Source: Nelumbo lutea (lineage: Eukaryota > Streptophyta > Magnoliopsida > Proteales > Nelumbonaceae). Taken from it: a stretch of DNA of 64,000 nt. Every line of letters begins with the position of its first letter. The stretch's first letter is position 1. The stretch is taken from NCBI GenBank assembly GCA_022828595.1, contig JAKGHH010000008.1:8297728-8361727 (forward strand). The letters are read 5' to 3'. The translations under genes and the position numbers were made by a program. Of this stretch, positions 24,931 through 37,117 are shown piece after piece. The notes under the pieces are model-generated. The model ran no database searches. It had not been told where the DNA came from and saw nothing but the letters and a program-made list of their open reading frames with translations.

Positions 24931-27900
24931 CTAAACTGCATGGATTGCACTACTGCCGCTATTGCTCAAATCTGACCGACTGATGGGTGGGTTTGCATGG
25001 AAGGCTGATTGCCTTGATGGAGCTCCGATTAATTGCAGTGTAAGTGCTGAAGGTTCCATACGGCCAGTAGCAACATCCCCTAGGCTAAGTGTAGACAAGC
25101 CCACCAGTTCATCTACATTGACAGGATCCTTGGAATGGATTGGGGTTGGCTTTAGGACCTGATGATGAGAAATCTCCCCAACATTTTCTCCAACAGCTGG
25201 AGCCAGACTTGGTGGCCAGAATGGGAATGCAGCCGGTAGATATGCTGGGGAGAGTGTTGAAATCATTGGCAAAATATTGCTGCTTGTTACACCCTCATCA
25301 GCTTTGACAGTCTCGTCAGAAGTGGTTTCCATAGGTTCACATTCCTGGTCAAGTGGGAGATGCAAGGGAGGCAGCAAGTTAACATTCTCTGACTCTCCAG
25401 CCTGAGAAGAATGAAGCAACGACTGCTCTTCTGTCACAGTTGTTGGATCAATGGACTGAAAATAGAATAAAAACAAAGATTACTCATGCACACTGTATCT
25501 GTGGTAATTGCAAATTACATAATATCTAAGACTATTCTAATATGTCTAAAATTCCAAGGAAAGAGTTCCTTTATGATTTCAATGTACTTGTCCAAAAGCG
25601 AGAGAATTTAGTAAAATGTGCCCCAGAAACAAATTTGAAGGAAGATTAATAATATAACAACAGAATGAGGAACTGGACAAACCATATCCGGGACCATGTC
25701 AAATAGACTTGAGCGCCTCTTCCTTCTGGTTGAGTTACTCTGTCGGATGAAGTATTTCTGTGCATGGCTGGCTACCTGGGTAGGAGTCCTTGACATGACA
25801 AAATTACGTGCTATCCCACGCCAATCCCCTTTCCCCAACTTCTGCAGGCCCATTAAGAACAACCGATGCTCCTCTTCAGTCCATGGGACCCCTGAAAATC
25901 AGAGTGGAAGCCTAATTACAAAATAATCAAATAATCAAATTCTGGTGTTTGAAACATTGATTCTGATAAGCTTTAAAAAGATAAAAATACTCAAAATCCT
26001 CAACTACCCGGGGTTTAACTCAAAATGTTTTTGGACACTGGCTGATGGTCTAAACAATTCAACCACCATTCATTCATGGTGTTTGAAACACTGATTCTGA
26101 GAAGCTTTAAAAACCTAAAAATAATTAAGTGGATGTATTGAATCTGCAATTGCATAATAGCATTGTAAGTTTGCAACTGTTCTCTCCCCACCTGCCTCTT
26201 CTTCAGAAACCAATTCCTTGCTGTTCTGAAGTCAAACTTCATAGTAGTTCAAAATTAGAAAATATTCCAAGTTGCAGAATTGACTAAGAGTAACTCTCCT
26301 TAGAAGAAAAGTTCTATCTGTTTTGATATCACATTTTGTTACCACAAAAGGTCTGGAAGATTGTGAGGTGAAAGTGAAGCGAAAAAAAAAAAAAAACAAA
26401 AAACTGAAAAACAATATGCAAGAAAGGAGGAAACTAATTATTTAAGGTAGTGATACTAAAGAAGAACTAATAAAGACTGGAATTGAAAGATTGAATAGAA
26501 GCATGACTCTGTATCCTAAAATATGGTAAGAAGAAAATCCATATAATTACAGTTTCCCTACAATATCTTCTAAAAATGAATGGCAAGGTTGGAGAGCCAG
26601 GAATTCTTAAATCCATATGTATGTATTGAAAAAAATCGCCGACCCCATATAGTTGGGATAAGGCATGGATGATGATGATGTGTGGAAAAAATATGACATA
26701 GGTAAGATGGTGGACAAGTCAGTACCATTGAAAGAAAAAACATGAAAAGGAAATAAGGGGAAGAAAGTTGGTGGAAGTAATGACTTGAACTTTAGATTGA
26801 GCAAATAATGATCATGACATACATTACAGAATAATAAAGAAATACCGAGGGAAACAAAAATATTTTCACTGATGGAAGGCTTGGGGATTATCTCTTGACC
26901 TAAATCATTAATGCCCCTGGCTTACTGTTAAAGGCATGCATAATGAAGCAAGCACAGGGAGAAAGAGATGAATGTGATAGATGTGTCTGTTGGGAAGGAA
27001 AAAGATCGAATCTAATGGTTGTCGCCATCAGAAGGGCTCAGATAATTAAACTCATAGGTCATTTGATAATGTATGAAGTTTCTGAACTGAATGACTTTTT
27101 TTGAAAGTGTTTGTCTCCATCTGTACAACAAGAACCATCTTATTAGGAACATTTTGCAGCATAGACAACAATATTGATGATATAAAAGAATAAAGCTGAG
27201 AATTCAAGGCTCAATCTCTACTCCACAAAAGAAAGCCACTGTTTTGTCCAGAACAAAACATAGAATACTATTCCAATAAAGATTCAAGATTTCAAATAAA
27301 AATATTTTTATCATAAAGACTCAAAAACAAAGAACAAGAATCAACAAAATAGTATGAAGATCTTATCAGAAGCATCTGAAGCTGATAACAGAATAATCAG
27401 CAAATATATACAGTGCATCATGTGGATCAATCCCCTATCCTAGTAGAAAGAAAGAACAACTGAAAGAAGTAAAGGAATTTTCTGACACTAGTATAGTCAT
27501 AGGATACTAAAATTTTGAAACCAAGTAATAATAAGTTTACCAAAAAAAACAAATAATATGATGATGATGACACTCCAGAAATGGGTACTCATTGAAAACT
27601 TAGCTTATACAAGAAATAGCACACTTATCACATACAAATCAAGCACACATGCATGCATGTATTTATGCATATTGAGCATTGTCTGTGTTAGATGTCATGT
27701 TCATTGTGAATTCTGCAAAGCACAAATATGTAAGTTCTAGTGCTTCCATTATTTGGTATGAAATAGGAACATCTTACCCATATCCTCTACTGCTTTGAAA
27801 TATTCATATAGAAGGGATTAAAAACAAAAACTCTAAACCATGATATATGACATAATAGGTGTTAATTTGGTTTTAGAAATAATTAGCATGAAAATGAAAA

Positions 27901-29311
27901 GCATAAAAATTATCTTGCAAATCAGAAAAGGAAAAAAAATGAATACTCAGTATTCAAGGATTTCTAATTCTACTTTTCCTAATAAGTCAAATACTAGATT
28001 GAGGATTCCCTCAAAGGCCTAATACAGCACAAACATTGTGCAAATTCCTTGTGATCTTCCAAGCAAACATGGACATACCAACCTTTTGTGAAAACTCAAA
28101 ACATCACATTTCTTTTTTGTTGTTACTTCGTTGCTTTCATGTCCATATTTAATTGGGGAATTGCAACTCGTGACTCGCAAGTGCTGTGACAACAATGTGA
28201 ACTCCTTGAAGTATCATGTGTATATAGTTTCATAAGTTTGTCTGAAGTTGTAGTTTCATGGGTTTTTTTGGAATTATGAGTAACAATAGATTTTATAGTT
28301 AGATAGTTAGGAATTAGGAATGCACAATTGTAAGCATAAAAAGATTTGCAAATACAAAGAACAGGAAAACGATTGACATAATCAATAAACTCTTTACTCT
28401 AGATAACTATAGTTGCTGTTGACAAGAAGAAGCTCATACTAATACAACAGAGTCTGAAACAGAAAAAAAAAAAAATGAATGGCTTAGAATGAAAAAGTTT
28501 AAAAACTAAGGAAGAAATGTATTAAATTCCCAGTAAAAATAAATATAAAAGAACAGGTACAACTCGTTAAAGATATTTATACCATTGCATACAGAACCGA
28601 AAAATGGATAACTAAATGAAGAAATGCTCCACCCATCCCACCCTCCCAACAGCAACAATAAACAGGAAAATAGGATGACAATAGGAAAATCTATGAGAGA
28701 GTAAAGATGTCTTAAAGACTGTCAAAATAAGATAACAAGCAGATAAATAAAACTAAACCAAACTGAACTCGGCCTTAATCCCAACTATTTTAGCTGTCGG
28801 CTGGACAAAAATTAGATCAAATTTAAAAAATGAAGAAAAATAATCAAAATCTCAAACTTATCCAAAATCCAAACAAGACACAATTCCATGGATCCAAATG
28901 AATCCATAACAAATGATCGCAAGGAAAAATGAGAAGGTACAAAACTCCAAATCAACCAAATAGTAACTAAACCCAAAGATAATTGAATCAAACAAAAAGC
29001 AAAAGGTCACCTTTCTTCCTCTCGCTGCGGCAATTGGAAGAACAAGAAGCGTGAACAGGATCGTCAGAGACATAACCATCTGCGACGGGCGTCGGATCTC
29101 GAAGAGGATCAGAAGGAGGAGAACTGGAGTTGGCGGAAGCCGCAGCAGAGGAGGACGAGTAGTAGTGAGCAGAGGAGAGATTGCCCATACTAGCACTCTT
29201 CTTTATAGAGCCATCCGTCAGTCGAACACCGAAGAGCTTCAACCCCCCTCTCATCGGACACGTCCTGGAGTTGTGCCCGTTGTTGCTGCAATGAGAGCAC
29301 CGCCGAGTCAT
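24931..29311 (-). CDS. MYB-related (1R, SHAQKYF) transcriptional repressor, KUA1/MYBS3-like
   Basis: Three exons on the minus strand: 29311-29011, 25891-25683 and 25455-24931, joined at GT-AG sites with the frame kept, giving about 344 residues. The start is the first ATG before a zinc-knuckle-like motif (C5, C8, H13, C18; CX2CX4HX4C). The repression motif KLFGVRL follows at 25-31, then a Ser/Ala-rich stretch. Exon 2 encodes a single MYB repeat (W104, W124) ending in SHAQKYF at 142-148, then a basic tail RRKRR. Exon 3 is Ser/Pro-rich and holds LSTLSLGD, which resembles an EAR repression motif. This order of zinc knuckle, R/KLFGV, MYB repeat and EAR-like tail is that of the plant KUA1/MYBH and MYBS3 group. 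These nuclear proteins bind TATCCA/I-box-type elements and mostly repress transcription (family knowledge). Length is close to the family norm. The 3.1-kb first intron holds LINE tails. No frameshift or stop interrupts the model, so the gene looks functional. Confidence 0.93.
26625..26690 (+). mobile_element. LINE 3' end relic in the MYB intron
   Basis: The text CCATATAGTTGGGATAAGGC followed by GATGATGATGATG repeats the 3' end of the LINE at 5165. It is severely 5'-truncated. Confidence 0.65.
28735..28800 (-). mobile_element. LINE 3' end relic, opposite orientation, in the MYB intron
   Basis: GGCCTTAATCCCAACTATTT is the reverse complement of the common plant LINE tail (GTTGGGATTAAGGCC), and an AAATAAAACTAAACC tail adjoins it. 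Only a few dozen bases remain. Confidence 0.5.
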
Positions 29312-29530
29312 TGCACTCCGCTCCGCCTATTCCTCTCCTCTTCTTAGTTCTTAGGCGTCCGGTTCCGCTGCTAATCCGTGTATTACTCAGAGAAAAGATC
29401 AAGGAAGAGACAAGCTTAGTTGCAGAGAGAGAGAGGAGCACGGTTGAATGCGATCGGACGGTGAGAGGAAGACAGAACAGAAGGGGGAAAGAGAATGTAA
29501 ATATACTTCAGAGAGTTCAGAAACGGAAGA
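29312..29530 (-). promoter_or_regulatory. 5' leader and proximal promoter of the MYB gene
   Basis: Immediately upstream of the ATG, read on the minus strand, the DNA is C/T-rich, with a CTCTCTCTCTC run at about 29425-29435. Such runs are common in plant 5' untranslated leaders. No clear TATA box was found, so the transcription start cannot be placed. Confidence 0.35.
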
Positions 29531-29649
29531 TGTTGCTTGCATGTATTTGTGTTCCTCCTGTTGGTTTTTTTCTTTTTTTTTTTGGTTTTTCTTTTTGTTA
29601 TATCCATTTTTGTTTTTGCTTTTTCTTTTTAAAATTTTTCCATCTGGAG

Positions 29650-30396
29650 GAATGAATGAACGGGTGTAGTTAATGAATATGGCCTGTTTGTTGGATTAAT
29701 GTTGTTAGTGGGGTCCATTAGATCAAGAATCCTTCCGATCTGTTCAGAATCGTGATGGATGGATGTACGATGTGTCCAATTGAGACCGTCTGATGTACTC
29801 GGTTTCGTCAAGTGGGTAGGTTTCCGTAAACACCAAGTTCCGTTTGTGGAAAGCATATGATGGGTTTTGACTTTCTGGAATTTGTACAGAAGGACAGAAA
29901 TGCCCTTGGAGTAATGAGGGTAAAAGCAGGGAAGGACAGCTAAAAATATCAAATTGTTTGGTTGTTTAAAGAAGTAGAATAGCGGATTACGGATTATTTA
30001 CTGGATTGGGACATAATAATATGATTCCTGGATGGAATGGATCCGAGAGCGTCAGTGCGTGTACTCTGTGTAGATTAATCAAGAAATTTCTGATTACTTG
30101 ATTTTTTTATTTATTATGGTATAAATCTGATTATTAGTTAATTAGGCGTTACTAGTAACTGGTTAGAGCCGTGTCCAAAATGACTTTGGCTACATGGAAT
30201 TGACCGTGATGCCCCTTTTGTGTACGCAAACTCTTTATCCAGATTCCGAAACTCCCGTCAGTAATCCAGAAAGAAACAATTCACGTTGCCTGGGAAGAAT
30301 TTGTCTCTACTCTCTACTCTTTCTTCCAATTTCATTCCACTACTTCGTCCACAAACTTCCAAATTGGAAATTGGAAGGCCTACTGTTTACAAACTG
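29650..30396. other. Upstream region of the MYB gene, nothing else identified
   Basis: No gene is recognised. Promoter elements of the minus-strand MYB gene may lie here but cannot be singled out. Confidence 0.35.
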
Positions 30397-30491
30397 AGGC
30401 CACGTGTCGTTCCTTTTGCGTTTGAACCGGGTGCGGGTGCCAAGAAATACTTGTCACCCGGTTTAGACGTAAGAGAAACGACATGTGGCCC
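30397..30491. repeat. Hairpin with 37-nt arms
   Basis: Arms 30397-30433 and 30455-30491 are reverse complements at 30 of 37 positions by hand comparison, around a 21-nt loop. All seven mismatches are transitions, so many would still pair as G-U in RNA. CACGTG, a G-box core, lies in the left arm. It sits about 1.1 kb upstream of the MYB start. Confidence 0.7.
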
Positions 30492-31036
30492 CAGATTCCA
30501 TGCTGACTCCAATCAGAGAGGAGGGTAAATTGGGTATTAAACAAAGAATAAATATGCCTAGAATATGCACACACGTCTTATTTGTAAAATAAGTATCTCG
30601 CCAACGATAGATTAATTGCCCGATTGGGAGAGCTTTCAGGATGCTGCTTCTGGCATTCTTGAGTTGGGCCTCATAAAGAAATTCTGAAAGCTGTGTTTGG
30701 TAAAAATTTTAAGTCAATATGAACTTTCTGAAATGTTCAAAACACTGCTCAAATATGAAGCTCTGAAACACCAGAGTTCAATCATCGCAACTCAATCAAC
30801 ATTTAGCACAACACACCCTAAACCTAGAAGCCCTCCCAAACAGGCTCTAAATTTGGTGAAAAACTTGGGCTATTGGGAACGTTTCTGAGTATGACACATG
30901 AACTAATTCAGTCATCTGTTTGTCTTTTTCTATGAAAAAGTTTTGAATACAATTACTCTTTTACCCCACATACATAGTAACGTGTCATGCCTAAGAATTT
31001 CTCAACAGCCAAAGTTTTTTGAAGGGAAGTTTTCTT
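30492..31036. other. Intergenic, no gene recognised
   Basis: Open frames are short. AGCTGTGTTTGGTAAAAATT at about 30690 looks like a solitary MITE end. Nothing else is identified. Confidence 0.35.
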
Positions 31037-31197
31037 CTAAGCTGTGTTTAGTTTGAAGAAAAAGGTAGGGAGATAAGGAAACGTGTACAAAATTTGTACA
31101 ATAATTAAAATTTTCAGGCAAGGAAAATTTTTCTTTAACCTGTATTTAGTTTGTATAGGTTTCTCTACCTTTTTCCTTCAACCCAAACACAGCATTA
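31037..31197. mobile_element. Small MITE, GGCTGTGTTTGGTTTGAAGG family, copy 3
   Basis: TAAGCTGTGTTTAGTTTGAA and TTCAACCCAAACACAGCATT are inverted ends, and AGGTAGGGAGA mirrors TCTCTACCT. A second internal end-like word (TGTATTTAGTTTG) suggests an internal rearrangement. Confidence 0.7.
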
Positions 31198-31317
31198 GGT
31201 TTCTTGGTGCTTGTTGATCTTCCTATACGTTAGTTTCTATTTGGATAAACTTGAAATCATAAATTTAAAGCCAAAATACCGTAAAATCCTGAATTTAGGC
31301 TTTGTGGTTTGGTTTTA

Positions 31318-31438
31318 AGGCTCAGTTTGAAAGGAGTACAAATGTAAATATGTAGAGTGCAAAACCTTATATTTTATATTATTTTATATGTATTTGCACC
31401 ATACATATTTGCATTTGTATTCTTTCCAAACTGAGCCT
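31318..31438. mobile_element. Tourist-like MITE with TAA target duplication, copy 2
   Basis: GGCTCAGTTTGAAAGGAGTA and ATTCTTTCCAAACTGAGCC are terminal inverted repeats, flanked by TAA on both sides. Same family as 20699-20846. Confidence 0.8.
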
Positions 31439-31740
31439 AAAGGTCATATTTACTTTGGATTGTTATGCTTTCAAAAATAATTCTTATCGAACACCTAAGA
31501 CATTTTTTTATTTAATTTTTATTTTATACACTATTTCAATATCAAAACTCAAAAGCTTATTTACCATTTATTATATGGAAAGCAGTGGAGTCTAAAGTCA
31601 GTAAATTTTTCCTCGAGGGGCCAAGAGATGAAGGAGAATGGAGAATGGAAAATGAAGGTTAGGAAAAAATTTCAATAGTGAACCTAGGAAGTATTCTTCA
31701 TCTAAAATTCAACCAAAGAGTTCGTTTTAAACTTTTCTAT

Positions 31741-32391
31741 TAAGTTGTGTTTGATTTGAAAGAAAATGTAGGGAATAGAAAGGAAAGATAGGGAATCTAT
31801 ATAAATGGAGAGAGAGAGAGAGCTGCCGATTGTTGAGTAGTCGGTGACTAACTCCAGGAAAGCACAAAGGAGTGCTTTAGAATGAAATGGACCCATAAAT
31901 GTAGCCGTGTGGTGGCCAAACAGTCCAATCGTCCAGTTCTATTGTGGGTTAACAACGCTGTGTTTTTCAGATTTAGATAGGACCCTGAAATCTAATTAAA
32001 TTTAGATATTAAATGCCATTAATAAATTGAATTCGACTATGATACCCAAAACATATGATACCGGAAAACTTACATCCAATCAACTGGTATAGTAAAAGAA
32101 ATGACCAATGAAATGGTGTTTATCACAATTCATGAGGGTGTATTTTTTTTGATAATATCAAAAGGGGTTATTAGAAGAAATAAAAGCAAAAGACCAAGAG
32201 AATTTACAAAAATTTAATGAAACAAAACCATGAACAGAGGATTGGACTTCATGGACATGATGGGCCAACAACTAATCTACAATTTGATTTGCCTCGCCAT
32301 AGATGTGCCTGTAGATTCCCTACATTTCTAAAGGTTTCACTATATTTTCCTTTCTTTCCCTATCTTTTCATTCAAATCAAACATTACCTCA
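31741..32391. mobile_element. Split MITE, same family, copy 4 with inserted DNA
   Basis: The left end (AAGTTGTGTTTGATTTGAAA, 31741-31806) and right end (TTTCATTCAAATCAAACATT, about 32310-32391) are inverted and typical of the family, but 500 bases apart instead of about 50. A GA microsatellite (31808-31821) adjoins the left half. Either DNA was inserted in a MITE or two damaged copies lie close together. Confidence 0.5.
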
Positions 32392-32394
32392 GCT

Positions 32395-33120
32395 CCTAGC
32401 CTCCCAACAATGTGAATGATGATCCTAAGGTTTCAAGAGGTGTTTTCATTAGTCAAAACTCTTCTCTGTATATCTTATTAGTATCATAGATTTTTCTTAA
32501 TAAATTAATCAAAAAACTATATGTATAGATATATATCATGAGCAAAAGAAAATGAGCATAACTTCATATGATTAATTAATGAAGTTGAGATCCAATTGCA
32601 GACGAAATCACCTATAACTGGTTCAGATTCGAATTCGAATCTAGACAAACAGATACTATTTGACCCAAACAAAAAATTTGTTGGATATTTAGTAAAAATT
32701 AAAATTTATCGAAGAAATGTACAAGCTGTAAAAGCCTGCAAGGATTTATTTGTTTATTACCTTATTAATGCGTGCGGTGAATGGGACAAAAATACGTCAT
32801 CTTCAGTGGCGGAGTATTGATAGTCATTCAGACTTTACCAAACAGAAAAAAGCACAGCCGAAGCATGAATGACTAGTTTTTACAAGAATGCATAGTAGTA
32901 GAGGGGGAGGTGAGCCTGTCACCTTTTTTAAGTGTATTTTTTAACATAAATCCGATCTCCACCACTATCTCTTTTTAATTTCTAATCTTTGGCTCAAGTA
33001 CTTAAGATCTGCATACAGCTGCCCAAAATTATGATTTTAATGTTTGAGATTGCTATTATATATTTTTCATTGATTTATATTTCATAAAGTATATCATGAT
33101 GTATCATAATTTTGCCATTA
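32395..33120. other. Intergenic, no gene recognised
   Basis: A/T-rich with a few short frames. No domain or repeat structure could be assigned. Confidence 0.4.
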
Positions 33121-33122
33121 AG

Positions 33123-33450
33123 GTTGTATTTGGAAGTAATGTAAATAAAAAATTGATATAAAATTTATATCAGTTCGGTTTTGTATACATTTGAAAAGAG
33201 TATGTAATTATGATCGGTATAAAACTTCACTCCAGTTTAGTTTTGAATGTATTTGGATGGAGTGGAATTTTACATCAATAATCGTAAAGTTTTACATTGA
33301 TAATTGATGTCAAAACTACATTGATTTTATCGATGTAGAACTTTACATTCTTCCACCCATTACATTTTTCAAAAAACAATGATTACTTTCGTAGTTCAGT
33401 GTCTAATGTTTTTACACCGACAACGTTTTACAGTGATTCCAAATACAACC
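33123..33450. mobile_element. Tourist-like MITE with TAA target duplication
   Basis: GGTTGTATTTGGAAGTAATG and CAGTGATTCCAAATACAACC are inverted ends, and TAA flanks both. Inner words TTGATAT and ATCGATGTAGAACTTTACA form further inverted pairs. Confidence 0.75.
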
Positions 33451-33454
33451 TAAA

Positions 33455-34495
33455 TTAAAATCTAGACCTAATTGAAAACAGTAACGCTAACCGTGTTATT
33501 TTTTACTAACGTTTAGTTACAAGTATCAATCTTCCTTCCATACCACCAACTGTGGGGTATTTTATTGATCCTTTTTATTTATTTATTTGGTAACATTAGG
33601 AAGAGCTACAAAAGCTTGAGAGTAGCTCAACCCCAAAGATCACATCAACAAATGGAATTTAAGAAACTAGGAAGAACAAAAACATTAATGATAAATGAAC
33701 CACATGAAACAACAACTTTATGCATCATCCAATTCGCAGTAGAGTACTTGACGATCCAGCATCTCGGCCAGTATTTCATTGAGCTTTGACCAGTGAAGTT
33801 GAATAATTTTTTTTTTTCTGAAAAGTAAATAACTACATGGAGCATTCTAATTAAAGTGATGAATTAGTTTAGTCAAATACACTGTTTGTTTATCAGTTTA
33901 TGGACAATGGAATCTGTTTTCTTTCTTATCCAAGTCCAATCGAAAAAGTCTATAACTTTCACATGAGCATGTTCAAAAAGGGGGTCGTCGGACCTAGTGT
34001 GAGTGGGAAAGTCCACAGTCACGTGAGCATACATGGATAAGGATTCCTCAGTCGTTTAGGATGTAGGAACCAACCTACATTGTCTAATCCCTCTACTCCA
34101 TTTAACCATCCCTAGCTATAAGCCCATAGGCTATACCAAAGTGATTTTCAAAGATTACAGTCAATGATCTCAGCTGTCCAACCCAAGAGATTTGCCAGCT
34201 GGATCAAATCAATGAACCACGAAACCCTACCTTCCAGTGATGTATCAGATCACACCAATAATCCAACCCATCTACCTAGCTCCTCTCATTAAATACATTT
34301 GCCAGCTGGAGGACATAGTTATGTGTTCCATTGCAGCAGATGAGAGAGAAACTGTGCTTTTCTTTTTTGATTTCCACGAGATGGGCAATGCCTCAAGCAA
34401 GATACAATAACCAAAAATAAAGCTTCGAGACTCAAGTCAACTAGCTCAATCATAATCACAATACGCATGAAGCTTCAAATGACTAGAAGCAGAAA
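33455..34495. other. Intergenic, no gene recognised
   Basis: Short open frames on both strands show no domains. CAACCCAAGAGATTTGCCAG-type text near 34180 is not assigned. Confidence 0.35.
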
Positions 34496-34499
34496 ATAT

Positions 34500-35215
34500 T
34501 ATTCATATTGTTAGAGCCATCTTAATACTTGTCCATGTAGACTTAATCCTTGTACCATAGTAGGCCATGTCAGGCCGTGTAATGGTGAGGTAGAGAAGAT
34601 CAAGAACCAAGAAAACTAGCATCATTAAGTATTTCAAAAGCATATTTGCGTTGGGATAAGTGAATCCCACTAGAAGAATGAGCAATCTTGAGACCAAGGA
34701 AATATTTTAACGGTCCAAGGTCTTTAATTTGAAATTGGTGGTAAAGATGATCTTTTGGCTACCGAATAGAAGAAAGTTCATTTCCAACCAAGATAATATC
34801 ATCAGCATATATGAGAACAACAGTAAGAGATGTGGTAGCCAACCATGTGAAGAGGGAGTGATCAGCCTATGGCTGTGCACCCTACTGCAATCAAGGTGGC
34901 AGATAATTTGGCATGGTTGAGATGCTTGTTTAAGACCATTAAGTGATTTGTTCAATCTGCATATCCTATGCTCCCCTTATCATGAAAAACTAGGAGGGAT
35001 ATCTATGTAAATCTTTTCTTGTAGGTCTTCATGAAGAAAAGCATTATTGATATCAAGTTAATATAAATGTCAATTGTGAATTACAGCAACTGCAATTGGC
35101 TGATGTCCCACTTGACGCCATTAGATCCAAACGATAAAATGATCAAGCTTAGATCTCAAAGACTCAATGCCCAATAGTGCTTTGATACCACGAGAGTTAA
35201 GCATAAAAACAGAAT
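34500..35215 (-). pseudogene. Ty1/copia reverse-transcriptase relic
   Basis: Minus-strand frames read, in order, INNAFLHEDLQEKIYID, then RLNKSLNGLKQAS, a frameshifted form of the YVDDI active-site region, and LYLTITRPDMAY. These match the copia polymerase blocks (NAFLHGDL, KSLYGLKQ, YLTITRPD). The whole is about 240 codons with several shifts and stops, so it is inactive. No LTR belonging to it is seen nearby. Confidence 0.8.
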
Positions 35216-35362
35216 TTCTATATGTCTTGTATTGAATCGACATGTCTTTACAATAAATAGATGCTAGTACCATTTTGGTAGGGAGGAGCTAAATATGGAG
35301 GTAAGAAATAAAAAAAAAAGGAAAAATATACAAGGCAATATTTTTTTGACACATATAGTAAT

Positions 35363-36060
35363 TGATGATGAGTGATCTGATGCTCCCTACTGGCAGACAA
35401 CTCAGACGTTGGACTGAGTAGATCACCTAGCTGAGCTGCAAAAAGAGAGAGATCAAAGTGTCTGGATTGCTTGACCTAGGGTGGGTATTCCAATGCTTAA
35501 GTCAGCGAAGAGTTTTGAGAGAGATAAAAAGTGAGAGAGCTAGAGAGCTAATGAATTGTATGAAATAAATCGCGTGTACCACATGAGATTGGAGGTGAGG
35601 CCCTTATATATGTGAGCTATCATGAGCCTCACGAAATGCGTCCAAGATATCCGGATTGTTTGGTTCAAAGGTGGTTCCACGCCTAGAGGTGAACTTCATG
35701 TAAGCAGGTAATGTCTATCCAATCTTGTCCCGAACGGGTGGGATTATAACTAGATCTTCCAACATAGTGTCATGATCATGGGGAATTCGGAGGCAATTGA
35801 CCACTTAAGGGGGAGGTCTCTCAGAACGTCAGGCAGGTCACTAACCAGGGCTAGGGCAGTTCAGTGGAAGCAGGTCGCCTCTTACACGGACCTAAGGTCT
35901 TGCTTGTTATTTGCAATTTAGCCTATCAGGTGGTGCCAAGGTCGCTGATGCAGTTGTGAAGAGTCCAAAGTGCTCTACTTACGTGGTGCGAGGTGTCACC
36001 CAATTGTTTTGTGATGCCACATGTCATGATGTCATTGGAGGACCAAATTACCCGTCATCA
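35363..36060 (-). mobile_element. 3' LTR of a Ty3-like retrotransposon, minus orientation
   Basis: The plus-strand text starts TGATGATGAGTG and ends CCCGTCATCA. Read on the minus strand it has a TATATAAGGG promoter (about 35602-35611) and, about 115 bases further on, the phrase GCTGACTTAAGCATTGG, which recurs in every LTR of this window. Immediately beyond the minus-strand 5' end lies a purine tract (GGAAATGGGGGCAA), as expected of a polypurine tract before a 3' LTR. It does not code for protein. Confidence 0.75.
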
Positions 36061-36109
36061 TTGCCCCCATTTCCAAGTTCGGTGTGGTCAGTCCAACTAG
36101 GGAGTAGTT

Positions 36110-37117
36110 TTAACTCGAGGTAATTTGGTCGTTCTCCATCCTCATTTGTAGTCCGACCAATGGTATGAGATCGGGTTGGTACAATCGGTCCGACCAATGG
36201 CGACCTACCTCTACTGACCTGACAGAGACCCAATTGGTGACCTACCTCCGCCGACATGATAGAGACCCAACTAGTGACCTACCTCCGCCAACCTAATGGC
36301 GTAAGATCTCGATAGGAATAGGTCGGCAAAAGAGGCAACCTACCTCTGCCAACCTAATGAAGACTCAAGTGGCGACCTACCTCCGTCAACCTAACAGAAA
36401 CCCAAGTGGTGACCTACCTTTATCGACCTGATGGAGACTCAGTTGGTGACCTACCTCCGTCGATCTAACGGAGACTTAATTGGCGACCTACGTCCACCAA
36501 CTTGACGACATAAGATCTCGACAGAATTAGGTGGGCAGAAGAGGCAACCTACCTCTGTCGACCTAACAAAGACTCAGGTGGCAACCTCATCACAACCGAG
36601 CTAGGGACCTCGGCATTAGGGGGACCTCCCCCAAGACCTTGCCGACCTAATTGTGACCTTGTTGGTGACCTGCCTGACGTGTCAAGCAACCTCCTCCTTA
36701 AGTGGGCTATTGTCTCCGACTTCCCCAGGATCACACCGCCATGTAGGAAGAACCGGTTATCACCCTGCCTGCTTCGGGCATGACTAGATAAGCACTACAT
36801 GCTTACGCGAATTCCACCTCTAGGTGTGAAATCACCTTTGAACCAGACGGGTCGAATATCTCAGGCGCACTTCATGAGCCTTACAACAGCTTGCCTATAT
36901 AAGGCGTCCCCTTCCTCAGAAAAGATACATACAATTTAACTCTTACAGTTCACTAGTTCTTTAGCTTTCTCGCCTTTTAACTCTTTCAAAACTTTTTACT
37001 GACTTAAGCATCATACTGTCTACCCTGGGTCAAACAACTCAGGTACTCTGATCTTGCTCTTATTGCTCAACTAAACGACCAGTCTTACATCACGAAGCAC
37101 CAAATCACGCATCATCA
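36110..37117 (+). mobile_element. LTR of the same family in opposite orientation, with a 40-bp tandem array
   Basis: From about 36655 to 37117 it matches the inverted left LTR (GTGACCTGCCTGACG, CACCTCTAGG, CACCTTTGAACCA, CTATATAAGG, ACTGACTTAAGCAT) and ends CGCATCATCA. GGTAATTTGGTC at 36119 matches the left LTR start, so the LTR probably begins near 36110. Between is a degenerate repeat of about 40 bases (GACCTACCTCCG..AACCTAA..GAGACCCAA) at about 36200-36600 that the left LTR lacks. Confidence 0.65.

Larger units (their letters stand above)
25892..29010 (-). other. First intron of the MYB gene (about 3.1 kb)
   Basis: A long GT-AG intron separates the zinc-knuckle exon from the MYB-repeat exon. 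It contains two short LINE 3'-end relics, at about 26625-26685 and 28740-28800. It also holds a local duplication in which a roughly 48-nt segment at 25943-25990 recurs at 26078-26125. No other coding segment is seen in it. Confidence 0.8.
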
